DNA of 64,000 nt from Saccharothrix deserti (GTDB lineage: Bacteria; Actinomycetota; Actinomycetes; Mycobacteriales; Pseudonocardiaceae): positions 186,001 through 250,000 of the forward strand of contig NZ_VKAB01000002.1 of NCBI RefSeq assembly GCF_009769385.1, read 5' to 3'. The notes under the pieces were generated by a model. The model did no database searches, was not told the DNA's origin, and saw only the letters and a program-made list of their open reading frames with translations. Made by a program: the position numbers and the translations under genes. Shown here piece by piece: positions 59,547 to 64,000 of this stretch (its first letter is position 1; every line of letters starts with the position of its first letter).

Positions 59547-60506
59547 ATGGACTTCTGGGGCGCCGTGCGTACGCTGCGCAGGCGGTGGTACATCGCCCTG
59601 CCGTCGGCACTCGTGGCTGTCGCCGTGGCCGCCGGGGTTTTCCTGTCGATCCCGACGCGCTACCAGTCCTCGGGGGTCATGGTGCTGACCTCCCCCGCCG
59701 CCGGTGGCACGTTCTCGGAGAAGGTCTCGCCGGACGAGGCGGTGCGGGTCAACCCGTTGCTGGCGTTCGACGGCAGCCTGTCGACCACCTCGCAGATCCT
59801 GGCCCAGATCCTGGCCGACCCCAAGACCCGCAGGGAGTCCCTGGGCATCGCGAAGGACTCGCCGGACAACTTCACCGCGGCGGGCGGCGGCCAGGCCGGC
59901 CCGTTCCTGTTCGTGACGGCCGACAGCAACACGCCGGAAGCGGCGGAGCGGTTGGTCACCACGGTGATGGAGTTCGCCACCAAGGAGCTGGACAAGCAGC
60001 AGACGTCGTTGAAGGCGCCGGCGTCGACGTTCATCACCTCGCAGGTGATCGTGAACCCGACCGCGGCCGAGGCGCAGATCGGCGGCAAGGTCCGGTACGC
60101 GGGCGCGGCGTTCGTGCTGATGATGTTGTTGACGACGGCGGCCACGTTCGGCGGCGACAGCGTCCTGAACCACCTGCGCCGCCGCCGTGAGGCCCGTGAA
60201 GCCCGTGAGGGCAAGAGCGCGGACGACGTCGCCGCCGCCGCCCAGCCCGCCGACGCCACCGTGACGCCGCCACAGGCCGCTGTGGGCACTCCCCCGGGCG
60301 GTGTGCCGGTCGCGCAGCCGAAGCCGCCGCACCCGCCGCAGCACAACGGCCTGTCGCGCCGTCCGCCCGGCCCGCCGACGCGCCGCCCGCAGCCGACGGC
60401 CAGCGAGCAGACGGTGAAGATCCCCGCGCCCGGCGTGGCCGGTCCGCGGGGCGCCGCCGGCAAGCCCGCCAACCCGGCGTGGCCCACCAGCGACGACAAA
60501 CCCTGA
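59547..60506 (+). CDS. Wzz-like chain-length / polysaccharide co-polymerase protein
   Basis: A 319-residue membrane protein. A first membrane helix is at about residues 15-35 (YIALPSALVAVAVAAGVFLS). The extracytoplasmic part follows (SSGVMVLTSPAAGGTFSEKV, TSQILAQILADPKTRRESLG), then a second helix at about residues 185-207 (AGAAFVLMMLLTTAATFGG). The C-terminal tail is long, cytoplasmic and rich in Pro, Ala and Arg, with no kinase motif. Wzz proteins set polysaccharide chain length. It lies two bases before the O-antigen-ligase-like gene. Confidence 0.88.
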   Translation: MDFWGAVRTLRRRWYIALPSALVAVAVAAGVFLSIPTRYQSSGVMVLTSPAAGGTFSEKVSPDEAVRVNPLLAFDGSLSTTSQILAQILADPKTRRESLGIAKDSPDNFTAAGGGQAGPFLFVTADSNTPEAAERLVTTVMEFATKELDKQQTSLKAPASTFITSQVIVNPTAAEAQIGGKVRYAGAAFVLMMLLTTAATFGGDSVLNHLRRRREAREAREGKSADDVAAAAQPADATVTPPQAAVGTPPGGVPVAQPKPPHPPQHNGLSRRPPGPPTRRPQPTASEQTVKIPAPGVAGPRGAAGKPANPAWPTSDDKP

Positions 60507-60508
60507 CC

Positions 60509-61885
60509 GTGTCCGAGCAGTCGGCGCAGTCGGCGCAGTCAGAGCAGTCCGCACGGTCCCTGCGGGACCAGGACAACCCCGTGCGCCAGCGCGCGGACGG
60601 CGCGACCCTCGTGTGCCTGTTCCTGCTGGCGCTGCTGATCATCCCGGCCCGGCTGGTGCTGTCGTTCGTGCCGATGACGCTGCCGCCCGCGCTGGTGGTG
60701 GCGTTGCTGCTGGGCGTGCTGTGGCTGTCGGGTCAGATGGTGGACACCGTCGGCATGAGCAAGGGCCGCAGCCTCGTGCGCACGGCGGTGGCGCTGTACC
60801 TGGCGGCGCACCTGGCGACCTACGGCGTGGCGACCCGGCGCTGGCTGCCCACCGACGAGCTGACCGTGGCGGACAGCAGCATCGTCCGGATCACCGCGAT
60901 GATCGCGCTCGCGGTGTTCGTGTGCGACGCGATCCGCACCAAGGAGCGGCTGGACCGGGTGCTCAAGCTGTTGCTGGGCTGTGCGGCGGTGATCGCGTTC
61001 ATCGGCCTGGTGCAGTTCGGTCTCGGCGTCGACCTGGCGAGTTACGTGTCGCTGCCGGGGCTGCGCACCCAGGACAACGGGTACTCGGCGATGGAGTCCC
61101 GGTCGATCTTCCGCCGGCCGACCGGCACCACGAACCACCCCATCGAGTACGGCCTGGTGTGCGCGATGGCCGTGCCGCTGGGCGCGCACTACGTGTTCAA
61201 GGCGAGGGACGACGGCACGCCGTACATGCGCTGGCTGGTGTGCCTGGCCCTGGTCGGCCTGGGCGCGTTGACCGCGTTGTCGCGGACCGCGCTCGTCGGC
61301 GTGGCGGTGGCGGGGGTGATCATGGTCGCCACGTTGCCGAAGCGGCGCAAGATCACCACCCTGGTGGTGGGCGGCGGGTTCTTCCTGGGCGCGAGCCTGG
61401 TCGTGCCGGGGCTGTTCGGCACGATCCGCGGCATGTTCTCGAACATCGAGGACGACCCGAGCGTCAAGGCGCGCACGGCGGACTACGAGGCGGCGGCGGA
61501 GCAGATCGACCTCCACCCGTTGCTGGGCCGTGGTTTCGGCACGTACCTGCCGACGAAGTACACGATCCTGGACAACCAGTTCCTGCTCACGCTGATCGAG
61601 AACGGCTACCTCGGGCTGTTCGCGCTGATCGGCATGTTCCTGGCGGCGGCGTTCGCCGCGATCCGGGTGCGGATGATCAGCCGGGACGAGCACCTGAAGA
61701 GCCTGGCGAGCGCCCTGCTGGCGGGCGTGCTGGCGGGCGGGATCGGGTCGATCACGTTCGACCTGCTGGGCTTCAGCGTGGCCACCGGGCTGGTGTTCAC
61801 CATGATCGGCCTGACCGGGGCCTTGCTGCGCGCCGCCCAAGAGGAGAGGAAGACCGCGCCCGAACCAGAGGTTCAAGGCGCCTGA
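60509..61885 (+). CDS. O-antigen ligase / polymerase-like membrane protein
   Basis: A 458-residue protein with about 11-12 membrane helices. The large extracytoplasmic loop holds DYEAAAEQIDLHPLLGRGFG, then TKYTILDNQFLLTLIENGYL, the Wzy_C/O-antigen ligase signature region. The N-terminus has a Ser-Ala-Gln microrepeat (SEQSAQSAQSEQSARS) encoded by short repeats of tcggcgcag. It would polymerise or ligate the lipid-linked glycan. GTG 60509 follows the Wzz stop by two bases, so the genes are one operon. Confidence 0.9.
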   Translation: MSEQSAQSAQSEQSARSLRDQDNPVRQRADGATLVCLFLLALLIIPARLVLSFVPMTLPPALVVALLLGVLWLSGQMVDTVGMSKGRSLVRTAVALYLAAHLATYGVATRRWLPTDELTVADSSIVRITAMIALAVFVCDAIRTKERLDRVLKLLLGCAAVIAFIGLVQFGLGVDLASYVSLPGLRTQDNGYSAMESRSIFRRPTGTTNHPIEYGLVCAMAVPLGAHYVFKARDDGTPYMRWLVCLALVGLGALTALSRTALVGVAVAGVIMVATLPKRRKITTLVVGGGFFLGASLVVPGLFGTIRGMFSNIEDDPSVKARTADYEAAAEQIDLHPLLGRGFGTYLPTKYTILDNQFLLTLIENGYLGLFALIGMFLAAAFAAIRVRMISRDEHLKSLASALLAGVLAGGIGSITFDLLGFSVATGLVFTMIGLTGALLRAAQEERKTAPEPEVQGA

Positions 61886-61993
61886 ACCCGCAGGTCGCGT
61901 GTTCTGAGCGCGGCAAGCGGGCATCCGTACCACCCATGCGGGTCATTACGGCACACGCCCGCACCGTGGCACTGTGGCCGCGGAGGGGGACTG

Positions 61994-62785
61994 GTGTCGT
62001 CATTGGGGGACGTGGCCGCTCAGGTGTCGCGGGCGTGTGACAAGGCGTCGGAGTGCAAAGACCGACTGGCCGCCGCGCAGGACTTGGCTGAGGAAGCTCA
62101 CGACGTGCTCGCCCGGACGCTCAGAGGCGCGGTTGGCGAGGAATCGGCCGTGGAACAGATGTTGGCCGGCTTCACCGAAGTGATTGACGGTGTGCGGACG
62201 GTGTGGGGGCACCTGAACCGCGCCAAGGAAGGCGAGGAAGGTGTACTCGGCACACTCCTGGGCGGGAACGCCCCACCGCCGTCCCCGGACGCCTCACGGC
62301 CCGCTCAGCCCCCGAACCGGCAGGCCGAGCGATCCGGGCACTGGTCCGCGATCCCGCCCGATCGGGTTGAGGCGCTACGTCGGGAACTGCCTCCGGACGT
62401 ACCTTCTCCAGATCAACGTCCACCAGGCACACCGCGCCCCAAGACACATGGGCAGTGGATCGGTCCGGACGGACAGGCACGGCCCATTGCCAGCGGGGAA
62501 GACGAGATGTACCGGGAATCGGAAACAGCGTTGGGGGATCTCGGGTTCCACAGGAGGTTGACCCGCGCGTCGGACGTGGAAATGAAGCTGGCCGCGTACA
62601 TGCGCAACCACGGTGTCCGATCGGCCACCCTCTTGATCAACAACACGCCGTGTCCCGGTCCGCTCGGCTGTGACGAGCTTGTGCCGGTGCTGCTGCCCGA
62701 GGGGTACACACTGACCGTGCACGGCGCGAATGGCTTTGCGAAGACCTACCGAGGAGGGGCTACACCACCGTGGCGCAAGCGCTGA
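61994..62785 (+). CDS. SCP1.201-like (DddA-type) cytidine deaminase toxin
   Basis: A 263-residue polymorphic toxin. Residues about 1-85 are helical and acidic-rich (MSSLGDVAAQVSRACDKASE onward), as in type VII-exported toxins of actinobacteria. A Pro-rich linker follows. The C-terminal domain (about residues 150-263) is a SCP1.201-like deaminase: HGQWIGPDGQARPI, ASDVEMKLAAYMRNHGVRSA, TLLINNTPCPGPLGCDELV and LLPEGYTLTVHGANG. The zinc site would be DVE plus PC...C; the usual HVE has Asp in place of His. DddA of this family deaminates cytosine in DNA. GTG 61994 has GGAGGGGG before it. The immunity gene overlaps its 3' end. Confidence 0.88.
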   Translation: MSSLGDVAAQVSRACDKASECKDRLAAAQDLAEEAHDVLARTLRGAVGEESAVEQMLAGFTEVIDGVRTVWGHLNRAKEGEEGVLGTLLGGNAPPPSPDASRPAQPPNRQAERSGHWSAIPPDRVEALRRELPPDVPSPDQRPPGTPRPKTHGQWIGPDGQARPIASGEDEMYRESETALGDLGFHRRLTRASDVEMKLAAYMRNHGVRSATLLINNTPCPGPLGCDELVPVLLPEGYTLTVHGANGFAKTYRGGATPPWRKR

Positions 62786-63186
62786 ACGTCTACTACGACG
62801 CCGGACACGCTGACGATCCCGTCACCGTCACCACACCGGACGAGGTCAGGGAAGTGTTCGCGGCCGTGCGCGGTAAGTACCCCGCCGGAAGTGCCGTGCT
62901 GCTCACGATCGTCCCCGCCGCCGACCCGTGGGCGTCAGAGCTGAACGCGGGGATCGACGGTGACGTAGGCGTCCTGCGCTACTCCGGCGAAGACCATCCC
63001 AAGGGCGTCTACAGCAAGAACCCCACGCCTTCCAACGCCGAACCGGTGATCTACTACTACGTGACCGCGGACACGGAGTTCCCGCCCAACGCGGAAGTAC
63101 CCATGGCCGACGTAGAAGCCGCCGTCATCGACTACCTGACCACGGGCCAACGCCCGGAGGTCGTGGAGTGGCAGTCCACCCGTTGA
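62770..63186 (+). CDS. Imm1-family immunity protein
   Basis: A 138-residue protein starting from GTG 62770, which overlaps the toxin's end by 16 bp. It has ALNVYYDAGHADDPVTVTTP, then AVLLTIVPAADPWASEL, LNAGIDGDVGVLRYSGED and PVIYYYVTADTEFPPNAEVP, the pattern of Imm1, the immunity family paired with SCP1.201-like deaminases. The overlap ensures the antidote is made with the toxin. It would bind and block the deaminase domain in the producer and kin. Confidence 0.9.
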   Translation: MAQALNVYYDAGHADDPVTVTTPDEVREVFAAVRGKYPAGSAVLLTIVPAADPWASELNAGIDGDVGVLRYSGEDHPKGVYSKNPTPSNAEPVIYYYVTADTEFPPNAEVPMADVEAAVIDYLTTGQRPEVVEWQSTR

Positions 63187-63246
63187 CGCCTCGGGCGTCC
63201 CGTCCGCGCGGGGCGGACGGGACGCCGGGTGGGGTGGTGGAGAGGA

Positions 63247-63813
63247 TCAGGGGGCGGGTGAGAGGCCCTTGTCGCCTTCGACGTAACGGTTGCGGCAGTC
63301 GCGGCACACGAGGCCCGCGTCCAGGCGCTGGCCGCAGTCGCACACCCAGCCCTTGTGGGTCGCCGGGTTCCCGGCCACGAACGCGTGCGCGGGGACGTCC
63401 TTCGTCACCACCGAACCGGCGGCGGCGAACGCGTGCTCGCCGATCTCCACCCCGCAGACCACGACCACACCGGCGCCCAGGGTCGCGCCCCGGCGGACCA
63501 CAGTGGACAGCAGGTCGTCACCGGTCTTCCGGATCGCCGCACGCGGCCGGAGGTCGTTGGTGAACAGCACGTTCGGGCCGAGGAACACCTCGTCCTCGCA
63601 CACCACGCCGTCGAACACGAGGGTGCCGTTCTTCACCGTCACCCGGTCGCCCAGCACGGCCCGGCTCTCCACGAACGCGCCGTCGCAGATGTTGCAGTCC
63701 CGCCCGATCCGGGCGCCCGGCAACACGTGCGCGAACGCCCACACGCGCGTGCCCTCGCCCACGTCCGAGCTCTCGCACAGGCCCTTCGGATGCACGAACA
63801 CCCCGCTGCTCAT
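63247..63813 (-). CDS. Hexapeptide-repeat acyltransferase (WbpD/QdtC-like) for a nucleotide amino sugar
   Basis: A 188-residue left-handed beta-helix acyltransferase. Hexapeptide repeats run from about residue 15 (SSDVGEGTRVWAFAHVLPGA) to 145 (AFAAAGSVVTKDVPAHAFVA), with the catalytic-region NVLFTNDLRPRAA. The C-terminal GNPATHKGWVCDCGQRLDAG continues to CRDC, a zinc-ribbon-like tail as in WbpD/QdtC-type enzymes. It would N-acylate a dTDP- or UDP-linked amino sugar for the surface glycan. The ATG overlaps the stop of the upstream DegT-type gene (ATGA). Confidence 0.9.
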   Translation of the reverse strand: MSSGVFVHPKGLCESSDVGEGTRVWAFAHVLPGARIGRDCNICDGAFVESRAVLGDRVTVKNGTLVFDGVVCEDEVFLGPNVLFTNDLRPRAAIRKTGDDLLSTVVRRGATLGAGVVVVCGVEIGEHAFAAAGSVVTKDVPAHAFVAGNPATHKGWVCDCGQRLDAGLVCRDCRNRYVEGDKGLSPAP

Positions 63814-64000
63814 CGCACCGCCTCCGCCAACGCCGCCACGACGCGCTCCTGCTGCGCCACCGTGATCTCAGGGAACAACGGCAGGGACAGGATCTCCCCC
63901 GCCACCGCCTCGCTCACCGGGAAGTCGCCCCGCGCGTACCCCAGGTGCTCGTACGCGCCCGTCAGGTGCACGGGGGTCGGGTAGTGGATGCCCGCGCCGA
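63810..64000 (-). CDS. DegT/DnrJ/EryC1/StrS aminotransferase (C-terminal end only)
   Basis: Only the last 62 or so codons are inside the window; the gene continues past the right edge. They read GAGIHYPTPVHLTGAYEHLG, then GDFPVSEAVAGEILSLPLFP and a closing VAQQERVVAALAEAVR, the standard C-terminus of sugar aminotransferases of the DegT/DnrJ/EryC1/StrS family. It would transaminate a keto-sugar nucleotide, and the coupled acyltransferase would then acylate the product. Confidence 0.88.
   Translation of the reverse strand, partial: GAGIHYPTPVHLTGAYEHLGYARGDFPVSEAVAGEILSLPLFPEITVAQQERVVAALAEAVR

Noticed and set aside
1..64000. tRNA, rRNA, insertion sequences, integrase or attachment sites
   Set aside because: I found no tRNA TPsiC-arm pattern in a cloverleaf context, no rRNA-like sequence, no transposase or integrase ORF and no terminal inverted repeats with target duplications. 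A covariance-model scan would be decisive for tRNAs.

Overview
The window is a contiguous stretch of a very GC-rich actinobacterial chromosome. Codon use is strongly third-position G/C, starts are often GTG or TTG, and many genes overlap by 4 bp. The gene families (XRE-DUF5753 plus DUF397 pairs, SigE-family sigma factor, DUF3618/DUF4235 envelope genes, WS/DGAT, F420/PPOX-type protein, SCP1.201-like deaminase with Imm1) fit a filamentous member of the Pseudonocardiales (Saccharothrix/Actinosynnema/Lentzea-like). That placement is inference from gene content only. I see no rRNA, tRNA, CRISPR array, insertion sequence or phage module.

Region 1 (1-9.2 kb) is a cobalamin (corrin ring) cluster. cobN (cut by the left edge) lies behind a cobalamin riboswitch and is divergent from cobG-cobH-cobIJ. 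cobK, cbiD, cobM and cobL follow on alternating strands, with a PPOX-fold protein gene at the head of cobL-cobM. CobG and CobN mark the oxygen-dependent route, but cbiD is present and cobF is not seen.

Region 2 (9.2-14.7 kb) is the most unusual locus. A PheRS-like 'mystery ligase' (srmL) sits behind a small, probably leaderless leader ORF and a pairing that can hide its ribosome-binding site. It converges on a four-gene operon for a polar amino-acid ABC importer and a one-polypeptide fusion of a class V aminotransferase with a YheO/DauR-type regulator.

Region 3 (14.7-25.3 kb) holds a thioredoxin gene with a textbook SigR-type promoter, a YihY membrane protein, a holin-like/DUF3618/DUF4235 envelope operon, an enoyl-CoA hydratase, a degenerate PAP2-like membrane protein, a secreted protein, a HEAT-repeat protein, an alpha/beta hydrolase, a WS/DGAT acyltransferase and an XRE-DUF397 pair.

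Region 4 (25.3-44.4 kb) is mixed. It has hydrolase and LLM genes, a CHAT protease-like gene with a truncated TPR partner, a sigma-factor/sensor chimera, a three-gene sensor operon, tex, an epimerase-FAD oxidoreductase pair, an orphan amino-acid-binding lipoprotein, a YCII-LuxR fusion regulator, a frameshifted GNAT gene, a second enoyl-CoA hydratase and a Ser/Thr kinase. Several genes here look like products of deletions.

Region 5 (44.4-64 kb) is mainly an exopolysaccharide/cell-surface glycan cluster: a two-domain glycosyltransferase, a WecB/TagA enzyme, rhamnosyltransferase-like enzymes, a GT2, a flippase, a Wzz-like protein, an O-antigen-ligase-like protein, an acyltransferase and a DegT aminotransferase cut by the right edge. 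Inserted in it are an MFS transporter, an HxlR regulator, a beta-propeller surface protein, a small WXG100/ESX-like effector operon and a DddA-type deaminase toxin with its Imm1 immunity gene.
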